Source: Alphaproteobacteria bacterium (lineage in GTDB: Bacteria > Pseudomonadota > Alphaproteobacteria > Reyranellales > Reyranellaceae). From it: a DNA stretch of 64,000 bases. The stretch covers positions 85,307 to 149,306 of the forward strand of contig JAFKFK010000016.1 in assembly GCA_017307275.1 (NCBI GenBank), read 5' to 3'. A program made the position numbers and the translations under genes. A model generated the notes under the pieces. It was not told the DNA's origin. It did not search any database and was given only the letters and a program-made list of their open reading frames with translations. Positions 21,546-31,815 of the stretch are shown piece by piece. Position 1 is the first letter of the stretch, and the number at the start of each line of letters is the position of its first letter.

Positions 21546-22217
21546 ATGCGTGTGTCCGAAGCCATCAACTCCCGCCGCTCGATGCGGGTCTTCAAGTCCG
21601 AGCCCGTGGCCAAGGCCGACATCGAGTGGATCGTCACCAACGCCAACCGCGCAGCGTCGAACGGCAACCTGCAGCCGTGGAAGCTCTACGTCACCATGGA
21701 CAAGGCGCGGCAACGCCTGTCAGCCGCGATCCTCAAGGCGATGGACGAGGGCGACCATGGGCCGGGCGGCGAGTACGACGTCTATCCCAAGGAATTCACG
21801 CCGGTCTACGACACGCGCCGCAAGCTCGTCGGCAAGCAGCTCTACACGCTCCTCGGTGTGCCGCGCGGCGACGCCGCCGGCATGATGAAGCAGTTCCGCA
21901 AGAACTATGAATTTTTCGATGCACCGGTCGGAATGATTCTCTGCGTCGAAAAGCGCATGGGCGGCGGCCAGTGGATCGACTGTGGCATCTTCCTCGACCA
22001 GCTTATGCTGCTGGCTCGCGAGAAGGGACTGCACACCTGTCCGCAGGCGGCGTTCAGCCGCTATCAGCATGTCGTGCGGCGCGAGCTCAATGTTCCCGAA
22101 GACCAGATCGTCATCTGCGGTCTGGCGCTGGGTCATGCCGACCCCGATGTCGTCCCCAACAGCCTGATCACCGAACGGGCGCCGATCCAGGACTTCACGA
22201 CCTGGTTCACCGAATGA
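21546..22217 (+). CDS. Nitroreductase family FMN protein
   Basis: This is an FMN-dependent oxidoreductase of 223 aa. The N-terminal FMN phosphate-binding motif is SRRSMRVF (residues about 9-16), SNGNLQPW follows near 39-46, and the C-terminal loop reads VICGLALGHAD. The family reduces nitroaromatics, quinones or enones with NAD(P)H; the substrate here is unknown. GGAG lies ten bases before the ATG, inside the end of the preceding gene, which it follows by six bases. It probably forms an operon with the DinB and VOC-hydrolase genes. Confidence 0.9.
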   Translation: MRVSEAINSRRSMRVFKSEPVAKADIEWIVTNANRAASNGNLQPWKLYVTMDKARQRLSAAILKAMDEGDHGPGGEYDVYPKEFTPVYDTRRKLVGKQLYTLLGVPRGDAAGMMKQFRKNYEFFDAPVGMILCVEKRMGGGQWIDCGIFLDQLMLLAREKGLHTCPQAAFSRYQHVVRRELNVPEDQIVICGLALGHADPDVVPNSLITERAPIQDFTTWFTE

Positions 22218-22323
22218 CGGCAACACGCCGAGGCGCGGCCAAAGTCGAATTGCCGAGCGCGACGACGGCGCGCTAAAACGCAAGCAATTCATGGCCTAAG
22301 CCTAGCGATATGGGAGGAATAAA

Positions 22324-24261
<1,938 letters not shown>

Positions 24262-24269
24262 GGAGTCCG

Positions 24270-25625
24270 ATGGCCAACCCGACGCAGAATCCCACCATAG
24301 GGCAACTCGCCGCGGATCTGGCCGCCGGCCGCACCACTTCCCGCCAGCTCACCGAAGAAGCGCTGGCGCGCATCGAGAATCCCAAGGGCGAAGGCAAGCG
24401 TGCTTTCGTCAAAGTGTGGAGAGCACAGGCCCTCGCCGCCGCCGAGGCCAGTGACGTCCAGCGCAAGGCGGGCCTCGTGCTCTCGCCGCTCGCCGGCATT
24501 CCCGTTTCGATCAAGAACCTCTGCGATGTCGCAGGCGAGACGACGCTTGCCGGCTCGACAGCTCTCGACGACGCCAAGCCGGCCGCGGCGGATGCGCCCG
24601 TCGTGGCCCGTCTGCGGGCCGCCGGCGCAGTGATCGTCGGCAGCACCAACATGAGCGAGTTCGCCTTCTCGGGCGTCGGCTTCAACCCGCATTACGGCAC
24701 GCCGGGCAATCCCGCCGACCGCAAGCGCGTGCCGGGCGGTTCCTCCTCCGGCGCTGCCGTCTCGGTCGCGGACCGCATGGCCGTGGCCGCCCTGGGCACC
24801 GATACCGGCGGCTCTGTTCGCATCCCCGCCGCTGTCTGCGGCCTCACGGGGTTCAAGCCGACGGCGCGGCGCGTGCCGATCGACGGTGTCGTGCCGCTTT
24901 CGACCTCTCTCGACTCGATTGGCCCTCTCGCCAACTCGGTCGAAGACTGCGCCATCGTCGATGCCGTGTTCGCCGGCGAGCCGATCTCGGTACCGGCGGC
25001 GACGCCGCTCTCGGGCCTGCGCTTCGCGATTCCCAAGCACTTCGTGATGGACGAACTCGACCCCGTCGTTGCCACGGCGTTCGAGCGTGCCTGCAAGGCG
25101 CTCTCGGCCAAGGGCGTGAAGATCGAGCAAATCGATCTCGTCGAGCTGAACGAGCTGCCGGCCATCAACGCCAAAGGCGGGTTCGCTGCCTCCGAGGCCT
25201 ATGCCTGGCACAAGGACCTGATCGCCCGCCGGCACAACGACTACGACCAGCTCGTCGCACCCCGCATCATGCGCGGCAAGGACATGAGCGCGGCCGACTA
25301 TATCGAGCTTCTCGGCAAGCGCGCCGACCTGCAGCGCCGCGTCTCGGCGATCACGGCGAACTACGACGCGGTGATCATGCCGACCTGCGCCATCGTGGCG
25401 CCGACCCTCGATGAGGTCTCGACGGCCGATGGCTTCACCAAGAAGAACATGCTGCTGCTGCGCAACACCACGGTCGGTAATTTCCTCGACCGCTGCGGCA
25501 TCAGCCTGCCCTGCCATGCCGCCGGCGAACTGCCGGTCGGCTTCATGTTGATGGGCGAGGCGATGGCCGACCGGCGCGTGCTGGCAATGGCGCGCAGCGT
25601 GGCGCCGGTCGTTTCAGCTCACTGA
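24270..25625 (+). CDS. Amidase (amidase-signature family)
   Basis: This 451-aa hydrolase has the complete Ser-cisSer-Lys triad: K82 in PVSIKNLC, S158 in GGSSSG and S182 in TDTGGSVRIPA. The K-S-S spacing matches malonamidase-like enzymes. It is not a convincing GatA, as the gene stands alone without gatB or gatC. A ribosome site AAGGAG lies five bases before the ATG. It is co-directional with acs (8-base gap), so its product acid could be activated to a CoA ester; this link is inference. Its 3' end overlaps the convergent flavin reductase by 7 bp. Confidence 0.92.
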   Translation: MANPTQNPTIGQLAADLAAGRTTSRQLTEEALARIENPKGEGKRAFVKVWRAQALAAAEASDVQRKAGLVLSPLAGIPVSIKNLCDVAGETTLAGSTALDDAKPAAADAPVVARLRAAGAVIVGSTNMSEFAFSGVGFNPHYGTPGNPADRKRVPGGSSSGAAVSVADRMAVAALGTDTGGSVRIPAAVCGLTGFKPTARRVPIDGVVPLSTSLDSIGPLANSVEDCAIVDAVFAGEPISVPAATPLSGLRFAIPKHFVMDELDPVVATAFERACKALSAKGVKIEQIDLVELNELPAINAKGGFAASEAYAWHKDLIARRHNDYDQLVAPRIMRGKDMSAADYIELLGKRADLQRRVSAITANYDAVIMPTCAIVAPTLDEVSTADGFTKKNMLLLRNTTVGNFLDRCGISLPCHAAGELPVGFMLMGEAMADRRVLAMARSVAPVVSAH

Positions 25626-26254
25626 TACCGAGGATCGTCGGGACGGCGCATGCGCCAGACGTTCTCGGTCGTGGTGTACTCGCTGTAGCCAAGCCGGGCG
25701 ACCGGCTTGAAGGCCATGATATCGACCCGTCCATCCTTCAGGATGGAGTCGTCGATGTGCACGCCGACCACATGGCCCAGCACGATCGAGCCACGCTTTT
25801 CCTCGTGGCCCTTCTCGACCGGCAGCTCGATCGTCTTCCAGTACTTGCATTCCAGCGCCACCGGTGACTCCTTGACCCGCGGTGGCTTCACGAAGCGGCA
25901 AGGCTCCGGCGTCAGCCCGGCGAGCTTCATCTCGTCGACGCCGTAGGCCACCATCGCCGTGGTGATGTTCATCTTCTCGCCTAATGTGCCCGCCACCATG
26001 TTGACGACGAACTCGCCGGTCTCCTCGGCGTTCATGCGGCTGTGCTTGGTCGGCGTGTCGCCGTAGGTGCCGGTGATGGCGAAGTAGACCATCGGCGGAA
26101 ACTCACCGACGCCGTTGTAGAAGCTGTAGGGCGCCAGGTTCACGCGGCCCTGCTTGTCGACCGTCGAGATCCAGCCGATCGGCCGCGGCACGATCACCGC
26201 CTTCAAAGGATCCTGCGGCAATCCGTGATCGCGCTTGGCGGTATCGTAGAACAT
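25619..26254 (-). CDS. Flavin reductase-like FMN-binding protein
   Basis: This 211-aa protein has the flavin-reductase-like split-barrel fold. The N-terminal part VPRPIGWISTVD and the segment NLAPYSFYNGVG are typical of the family that supplies reduced FMN or binds it as a cofactor. The partner oxygenase is not obvious nearby. Its stop overlaps the amidase stop region by 7 bp in a convergent arrangement. It follows the NDH-2-like gene on the same strand after nine bases and is probably co-transcribed with it. Confidence 0.9.
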   Translation of the reverse strand: MFYDTAKRDHGLPQDPLKAVIVPRPIGWISTVDKQGRVNLAPYSFYNGVGEFPPMVYFAITGTYGDTPTKHSRMNAEETGEFVVNMVAGTLGEKMNITTAMVAYGVDEMKLAGLTPEPCRFVKPPRVKESPVALECKYWKTIELPVEKGHEEKRGSIVLGHVVGVHIDDSILKDGRVDIMAFKPVARLGYSEYTTTENVWRMRRPDDPRYQ

Positions 26255-26263
26255 CGGTCCCTC

Positions 26264-27466
26264 TCACTCGTAACGCACTGGTGGTGTCTGCACTGTCGGT
26301 GCCGCCGCATCAAGGATCGCCTGCCGGCCGCCGGTCCGCGGCGGGTAGATGCGCTCGCGGTTGATCGTCTCCTTGGTGCGCTTGGCCGTCTGGCCGCGCG
26401 ACACGACCTTGCGGTTCCATCCCTCGGTGTAGAGCGCCCCCCAGGGACCGAGATCGAGGATGGTCGTGTACCAGTCGATCCGAAGCGGCAGCATCGGCTG
26501 CCCCAGAAGATCGCAAACGGCATTGTGGCCGGCAAAACGGCCCATGGGCCGGCCGTGCTGGCAGGACATCACGCAGGAATGCGTGCCGTCGATCAGAAAC
26601 GACGCCACGTCGCCCGCCGCGAACTCCGCCTCCAGCCCCTCGATCTTCAGGAACGAATCGACGGGCAGCCGGCCCAATCGATCGCGGGCGACCGGAAGGG
26701 TCGCGGTCAGTGGATGAGCCCGCATGCCGGCACACCAGACGACGGTCTCCGCCTCGATACGTTCTCCGGTCGCCAGGGTCGCGCCCTTGGCATCGACCGA
26801 CGCGACCGAAACGCCGCCGCGCCCCTCGACGCCGAGCGCAGCCAGCGCCTCTTCGATGACCGGCACGGCGCCCTCGCCCATGTCCGAGCCGATGCGCGGC
26901 GCATGGTCGGCGAGGACGACATGCGCCGCCGCGACGCCGGCCGCCTGCAACTTGCCCGGCATCTCCGCAGCCGCCTCGATGCCGGTCAGGCCTCCGCCCA
27001 CCACCAGCACGGTCGACGCGGCCCGCGGGCCCAGGCCGGCGATATGCGCGTTGAGCCGCATCGCGGCGGCGTAGGTATCGACGTCGAAACCATGTTCCGC
27101 CAATCCGGGCAGATTCGGGCGCGCGAGCTGGCTGCCCAGGGCGAATACCAGTCGGTCGTAGCCAAGGGTCTGCGGCCCCTCGGCATCGTCGTAGGCCACG
27201 GTCCTCGCGGCGACGTCGATGCCCGTTACCTTGCCCTCGACGCGGCGCACGCCGACGGGCGCCAGCACCTCGTCGAGCGCCACGCGCGTCTCCGAAAGGT
27301 CGGCCTCGTAATTGCGCACACGGATCGAATGCCAGGGCGTGTCGTTCAGCAGCACGATCTCGATCTGCCCTGCACCGAACGACTCGCGCGCTCGCGCGGC
27401 CGCAAGTGCGCTCCAGAGGCCGGCGAAACCGCCGCCTAGAACAAGGATGCGTCGGGCTGAGGTCAC
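26264..27466 (-). CDS. FAD/NAD(P)-dependent oxidoreductase, NDH-2-like
   Basis: This 400-aa flavoprotein has two dinucleotide-binding motifs: GGGFAG near residue 11 for FAD and VVGGGLTGIEAA near residue 158 for NAD(P)H. A GDVASF-type FAD-binding stretch lies near residue 287. The overall plan is that of type II NADH dehydrogenases and related reductases. No clear C-terminal membrane anchor is seen. It precedes the flavin-reductase gene and is divergent from the Sco1 gene with 63 bases between starts. Which acceptor it reduces is unknown. Confidence 0.87.
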   Translation of the reverse strand: MTSARRILVLGGGFAGLWSALAAARARESFGAGQIEIVLLNDTPWHSIRVRNYEADLSETRVALDEVLAPVGVRRVEGKVTGIDVAARTVAYDDAEGPQTLGYDRLVFALGSQLARPNLPGLAEHGFDVDTYAAAMRLNAHIAGLGPRAASTVLVVGGGLTGIEAAAEMPGKLQAAGVAAAHVVLADHAPRIGSDMGEGAVPVIEEALAALGVEGRGGVSVASVDAKGATLATGERIEAETVVWCAGMRAHPLTATLPVARDRLGRLPVDSFLKIEGLEAEFAAGDVASFLIDGTHSCVMSCQHGRPMGRFAGHNAVCDLLGQPMLPLRIDWYTTILDLGPWGALYTEGWNRKVVSRGQTAKRTKETINRERIYPPRTGGRQAILDAAAPTVQTPPVRYE

Positions 27467-27529
27467 ATCCCGTTGTGCGACGAGGCGTCCGGCTTGTCGA
27501 GCGACCCGGCACGGACCATCTTCGAGCCC

Positions 27530-28111
27530 ATGTCAGCCACAATGAAGACGCTGCTCGGCGTATGGATCGCAGCTCTTGCCGCCGCCGCCGGCTGGATTGC
27601 CTGGGACGTCGTCAAAGGCGACGACCGGCAGACGATCGGCGGCCCCTTCACGCTCACCGACCAGGATGGCCGCACGGTCACCAGCGACAGCCTCAAGGGC
27701 AAGCCGACGCTGATCTACTTCGGCTTCACCTTCTGCCCGGACGTCTGCCCGACCTCGCTGCTGCTGATGGAAACTGCCGTCGAGAAGCTGGGCCCCGACG
27801 CCGCCAAGAAGGTGAATCTGGTCTTCATTACCGTTGACCCGGAACGCGACACGCCGGAGCTGCTCAAGGGGTATGTGCCCAACTTCGGGCCGACCTTCAT
27901 CGGCCTCACGGGCACCCCGCAACAGGTCGCCGACGTGGCCCGCGCCTACCGCGTCTACTATCAGAAGGTTCCGGGCAAGGACGGCGGCCCTTACCTGATG
28001 GACCATTCGTCCATCGTGTACTTGCTCGACCGTAACGGCCGGTTCGTGACCCACTTCACGCACGACGCCAAAGCCGAGCAGATCGCCAATACTGTGGGTC
28101 GTTTGCTGTAA
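27530..28111 (+). CDS. SCO1/SenC family copper chaperone-like protein
   Basis: This membrane-anchored thioredoxin-fold protein inserts copper into the CuA site of cytochrome oxidase or acts in thiol redox. One N-terminal helix (about residues 6-22) precedes the domain. The copper-binding motif is FCPDVCPTS and the conserved His is in LMDHSSIVYLLD. Length from the ATG at 27530 is 193 aa, close to the family norm; an ATG at 27542 is equally likely and neither has a clear ribosome site. No oxidase genes are in the window. Confidence 0.92.
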   Translation: MSATMKTLLGVWIAALAAAAGWIAWDVVKGDDRQTIGGPFTLTDQDGRTVTSDSLKGKPTLIYFGFTFCPDVCPTSLLLMETAVEKLGPDAAKKVNLVFITVDPERDTPELLKGYVPNFGPTFIGLTGTPQQVADVARAYRVYYQKVPGKDGGPYLMDHSSIVYLLDRNGRFVTHFTHDAKAEQIANTVGRLL

Positions 28112-28132
28112 ATTCGACTTAAGTCGTTGAAT

Positions 28133-28160
28133 TTGCCTTAATTGTGCAGTGCACTATTAA
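28133..28160 (+). promoter_or_regulatory. Candidate phaZ promoter with an embedded palindrome
   Basis: TTGCCT (28133-28138) and TATTAA (28155-28160) are separated by 16 bases. The spacer holds the inverted repeat GTGCA-G-TGCAC at 28144-28154, where a bound repressor would block RNA polymerase. TGC-N3-GCA resembles PhaR operators described for PHA genes, from memory. The stretch is AT-rich compared with its surroundings. Confidence 0.45.
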
Positions 28161-28197
28161 AGTGACAAGCCTTCGGCCGAGCGTACAATCCGGCTGA

Positions 28198-29418
28198 ATG
28201 CTCTATCAAGCTTATGAATTTCAGCGGCAGCTCGCGACGCCAGTCCGCCTTTGGGCAAACGCGCTCGAGCAGGCCTATTCAAGCCCCTACAATCCGTGGG
28301 CTGATACATGGTTCGGCAAGTCTGTCGCGGCCGGCGCCGAGATCGTGGCCCGCCTCACCCAGACCTATGCCAAGCCCGCCTTCGGGCTGAACACGACGCA
28401 GGTCGGCGACGAAATCGTCGCGGTGAATGAAGAGATCCTGCTGCGCAAGCCGTTCGGCCAGCTCCTTCATTTCCATCGCGATACGACGCGGCGCGACCCC
28501 AAGGTTCTGGTCGTGGCGCCGATGAGCGGCCATTTCGCCACCCTGCTCCGCGGCACGGTCGAGGCGCTGCTGCCCGACCACGACGTGCACATCACCGATT
28601 GGATCGACGCGCGCGAGGTGCCGCTGGCCCAGGGCAATTTCGACCTCAACGACTACATCGACTACGTCATCGAGTTCTGCCGCTACCTCGGCCCGGACGT
28701 TCACGTGATCGCCGTCTGCCAGCCTTCGGTGCCGGTGATGGCCGCAGCGGCGCTGATGGCCGAGGCGAAGGATCCGCGTCAGCCCAAATCCATCACCCTG
28801 ATGGGCGGCCCCATCGATACGCGCGTCAGCCCGACGGTCCCCAACGACCTCGCCATGCGCAACTCGATGATGTGGTTCCGCCAGAACGTCATCTCGACGG
28901 TGCCGCTCAACTACCCGGGCGCGCTGCGCCGGGTCTATCCCGGCTTCCTGCAGCTCACGAGCTTCATCAGCATGAACCTCGACCGGCATGTGAACGCACA
29001 CATGCGCCAGTTCGAGCACCTGATCAAAGGCGACGACGATTCATCGTCCAGCCACCGCGCTTTCTACGACGAGTATCTCGCGGTGATGGACCTCACGGCC
29101 GAGTTCTACCTGCAGACCATCCAGGTCGTGTTCAAGGAGCATCAGCTTCCGCGCGGCGTCTGGGTGAGCCGCGGCCGCAAGATCGACCCGTCGTTCATCG
29201 AGACGGCGCTGATGACGGTCGAAGGCGAACTCGACGACATCTCGGGTGTCGGCCAGACCAAGGCCGCGCACGCGCTGACCCCCAACATTCCCGGCGCCCG
29301 CCATGTGCACTGGGAACAGCCGCGCGTCGGCCACTACGGCATCTTCAACGGCCGCAAGTGGCGCGAGCAGATCATGCCGCGCGTGCGAACCTTCATCCGC
29401 GACAACGACGCCTCCTAA
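28198..29418 (+). CDS. phaZ: Intracellular polyhydroxyalkanoate depolymerase
   Basis: This cytoplasmic, granule-associated enzyme degrades stored PHB/PHA (406 aa, typical length). The nucleophile is cysteine, C174 in VCQPSVP, in place of the lipase-box serine, as in the PhaZ1 group of Ralstonia. A C-terminal His lies in RVGHYGIFNGR. The N-terminal segment LYQAYEFQR is also characteristic. The gene stands alone between a Sco1 gene and a convergent transporter-receptor gene, with its own candidate promoter and operator-like palindrome. No PHA synthase is in the window. Confidence 0.94.
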   Translation: MLYQAYEFQRQLATPVRLWANALEQAYSSPYNPWADTWFGKSVAAGAEIVARLTQTYAKPAFGLNTTQVGDEIVAVNEEILLRKPFGQLLHFHRDTTRRDPKVLVVAPMSGHFATLLRGTVEALLPDHDVHITDWIDAREVPLAQGNFDLNDYIDYVIEFCRYLGPDVHVIAVCQPSVPVMAAAALMAEAKDPRQPKSITLMGGPIDTRVSPTVPNDLAMRNSMMWFRQNVISTVPLNYPGALRRVYPGFLQLTSFISMNLDRHVNAHMRQFEHLIKGDDDSSSSHRAFYDEYLAVMDLTAEFYLQTIQVVFKEHQLPRGVWVSRGRKIDPSFIETALMTVEGELDDISGVGQTKAAHALTPNIPGARHVHWEQPRVGHYGIFNGRKWREQIMPRVRTFIRDNDAS

Positions 29419-29443
29419 GCGGGCTTCGCCGCCAAGGCGGCCG

Positions 29444-30418
29444 TCATGCCTTCGCCAGGCCGGCTTTCACCAAGGTCGGCTTGACGTCGACATAGTACTT
29501 CTCCGCGAAGGCACGATAGCCGGCGGGATCGCGATACCAGGGCTCCTGGATGAACTTGTCCAGAAGCGGCTGATGGCCGGGATCGGCCATCGCTTCCTTC
29601 ATCGAATCGTGCAGAGCCTGAACGATCTGCGGCGGCAGATCCTTGGGCCCAACCAGACCGTAGGGGCTGACGGCCACGGCATTGATGCCGCTTTCGATCA
29701 AGGTCGGCTTGTCAGGGTAAAGGCCGAAGCGCTTCTCCGTCGCCATCGCCAGCACACGCACCTTTCCGCTTTCGACGAATGGCGCCCATGCTGCACCGTC
29801 GGGCACGAACTGAATGTGGCCGCCCAGCAGGGCCGGCATCCATTCGGCGCCGCCCTTGTAGGGAATGTGAGTGAAGCGCGCGCCGGTCGCCTGCTCGGTT
29901 TCGAGCATCAGCAGATGGCCCGTACCGCCAATGCCGCTGGTGCCGTAGTTGAGCTTCTCCGGCTCACGCTTACCGGCCTCGATCAGCTCCCCGATCGTCT
30001 TCCAGGGTGCATCGGCGAGGACGACGACGCCGAAGGTGAATTCGGACAGGCCGATGATGTAGGAAAAGTCGCGCAACGGATGCCAGTTCGCAGCCTGATA
30101 GTGCGGATAGCGCAGACTGTTGATCGTCATGCAGGCGATCGTGTAGCCGTCCGGCTTGGTGTTCACCATCTGCGCCGCCGCGAGCGTCGCGCCGGCGCCG
30201 GCTTTGACATCGACGATAACCTGCTGCCCCCACTTGCGGCTGACCCTCTCGCCGAGGAAACGCAGATGTACGTCGCACACGCCGCCGGCCGCGAGCGGGT
30301 TGTAGATCGTTATCGGTTTGTCGGGTTTCCAAGATCCTTGGGCGCGGACCAACGCCGGTGCAGCAAACGCACCACCCACCATGGACGCCAGAACGCGACG
30401 GCGATTAAAGCCTGTCAT
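29444..30418 (-). CDS. Tripartite tricarboxylate transporter receptor (Bug/TctC family)
   Basis: This periplasmic solute-binding protein of about 324 aa belongs to the Bug family, which captures organic acids. The signal peptide has a twin-arginine-like start (NRRRVLAS) and ends near PALVRAQ. The family hallmark is PITIYNPLAAGG, followed by the VDVKAGAGATLAA region. I chose the ATG at 30418 because GGAGG lies six bases upstream; an ATG at 30424 overlaps that site. No TctA/TctB genes are adjacent, as is common for orphan Bug proteins. The ligand is unknown. Confidence 0.93.
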   Translation of the reverse strand: MTGFNRRRVLASMVGGAFAAPALVRAQGSWKPDKPITIYNPLAAGGVCDVHLRFLGERVSRKWGQQVIVDVKAGAGATLAAAQMVNTKPDGYTIACMTINSLRYPHYQAANWHPLRDFSYIIGLSEFTFGVVVLADAPWKTIGELIEAGKREPEKLNYGTSGIGGTGHLLMLETEQATGARFTHIPYKGGAEWMPALLGGHIQFVPDGAAWAPFVESGKVRVLAMATEKRFGLYPDKPTLIESGINAVAVSPYGLVGPKDLPPQIVQALHDSMKEAMADPGHQPLLDKFIQEPWYRDPAGYRAFAEKYYVDVKPTLVKAGLAKA

Positions 30419-30505
30419 CGTCATCCTCCCTGTGCTTCCGATCTGCGTCGGATGAGCCCAGCATAGCACGAGATTTGCCCCCGGAATGGGGCTAGCATCC
30501 CGGCA

Positions 30506-31357
30506 ATGGCCGCCCCCGTATCGATTTCCGACTGGAAAGCCGCCCCGTTCGACGTCAAGGGCGAGACGGTGTTTGCCATCGGCGATGTCCATGGCTGCGC
30601 CGACGAGCTGGCGGGGCTGCTGGAAACAATTGCCAGGCTGGCGCGCGACGCCACGGGAAAGCGGCGCCTGATCTACCTCGGCGACATGATCAATCGCGGG
30701 CCGGACAGTGTCCGCGTTCTCGATCTCTGGGCGCAGAACGAGGCGGCGCACGGCGTTGACCATGTCGACCGGCTGATGGGCAATCACGAAATCATGATGA
30801 TGCTCGCCGTCATCGGCGGACCTCACGGTCACAAGGCCGAGACCATGTGGTTGTCCAAGCGCATGGGCGGCCATGTCCTGCTCGACCGGATGGTCGCCAA
30901 GGCCGGCCATCCCGCAGCGCACGCCAGCCAGGAGCTGCTGGCCGAGGTGTTGGGCGAAACAGTCGTGCACCGCCTGCAGGGCATGCGATCCCATGTCCGG
31001 CTGGGCAATACGCTGTTCGTCCATGGCGGCCTCGACCCCCATGCCGATCCGGACGAGTTTCTGGCGCGGCCCTGGACCCTCTTCACCGAGGCGCGCTGGG
31101 CCTGGATCAATCACGGCTTCCTCGACTGGAAGAAGGGCTTCGGAGGCACCCTGGTGGTGCATGGCCACACCCCACCCGACAAGCATCGGGCGATCAGCGG
31201 CCTGGAAGATCCGCACCTGTTCGAGGGCGACCGGCTCGGCCTTGACGGCGGCAGTGCGCGCACCGGCATCGTGACCGCGGCGGAGATCCAGGACGGTCGC
31301 TACCGGCTTCTCGAGGCCGGCACGCCCTTCGAGAATCCTCTCTCCTCCGAGGGGTAA
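30506..31357 (+). CDS. Metallophosphoesterase, PPP (Ser/Thr phosphatase-like) family
   Basis: This 283-aa phosphoesterase has the canonical metal-binding series GDVHG (26-30), GDMINRGPDS (59-68), GNHE (92-95), VHGG near 174 and GHTPP near 217. This matches the bacterial PPP group of serine/threonine protein phosphatases and diadenosine tetraphosphatase-like enzymes. The target is unknown. It is divergent from the Bug receptor gene and lies upstream of the ECF42 module without an obvious functional link. Confidence 0.9.
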   Translation: MAAPVSISDWKAAPFDVKGETVFAIGDVHGCADELAGLLETIARLARDATGKRRLIYLGDMINRGPDSVRVLDLWAQNEAAHGVDHVDRLMGNHEIMMMLAVIGGPHGHKAETMWLSKRMGGHVLLDRMVAKAGHPAAHASQELLAEVLGETVVHRLQGMRSHVRLGNTLFVHGGLDPHADPDEFLARPWTLFTEARWAWINHGFLDWKKGFGGTLVVHGHTPPDKHRAISGLEDPHLFEGDRLGLDGGSARTGIVTAAEIQDGRYRLLEAGTPFENPLSSEG

Positions 31358-31373
31358 ATTATTTGTGCCGAAC

Positions 31374-31400
31374 TGTCGGCAGAGCCCTTATCTCTCCGTC
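31374..31400 (+). promoter_or_regulatory. Candidate ECF42 promoter of the YCII-sigma operon
   Basis: TGTCGG at 31374-31379 and CGTC at 31397-31400 are separated by 17 bases. The same two boxes with the same spacing occur before the VOC gene (33125-33151). The -35 box resembles the TGTCGA-type motif I recall for ECF42 factors. It lies 25 bases before the start of the YCII gene, so the sigma operon may regulate itself. Confidence 0.6.
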
Positions 31401-31425
31401 CTAGGTAACAAGAGGGGCCCTTTTC

Positions 31426-31815
31426 ATGCTCTACGCCATCCTTTGCTACAATTCCGAGGACGCCGTTGGCTCCTGGTCCAAGGAGTATCATGCCCAGACC
31501 ATGGAGCGGTTGCTCACGGTGCATGACAAGCTGGCCAAGCAGGGCCGGCTCGGGCCCGTCGCCCGGCTGCTGCCCACCACCGCCGCTACCACTTTGCGCA
31601 AGGGCCGCGAGGAAATGGTGATCGACGGCCCCTTTGCGGAAACCAAGGAACAGCTCCTCGGCTTCTACATCGTCGACTGCGCCTCGCTGGAAGCGGCCCT
31701 CGACGTGGCCAAGGACCTCGCCAAGGCCAACCCGGGCACCGGCAGCTATGAGATCCGGCCGGTGGCGCAGATGCATGAAAGCCATCTGCCTGCAGAGAAG
31801 AAGCCCGCAGCATGA
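31426..31815 (+). CDS. YCII/DGPF-domain protein, ECF42 partner
   Basis: This small protein (129 aa) of the YCII-related (DGPF) family has the signature VIDGPFAETKEQLLGFYIVD (residues about 65-84), which gives the family its name. Such proteins are ferredoxin-like folds of unknown reaction and are the standard genomic partners of ECF42 sigma factors. The stop overlaps the sigma-factor start as ATGA, so the two are translationally coupled. A promoter-like motif shared with the VOC/DoxX unit lies upstream. Confidence 0.9.
   Translation: MLYAILCYNSEDAVGSWSKEYHAQTMERLLTVHDKLAKQGRLGPVARLLPTTAATTLRKGREEMVIDGPFAETKEQLLGFYIVDCASLEAALDVAKDLAKANPGTGSYEIRPVAQMHESHLPAEKKPAA

Noticed and set aside
24270..25625. 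gatA of the Glu-tRNA amidotransferase
   Set aside because: gatB and gatC are absent from the neighbourhood; the gene is linked to acs instead.
29429..29442. GCCGCC-AA-GGCGGC as a terminator after phaZ
   Set aside because: A two-base loop cannot form and there is no T-run.
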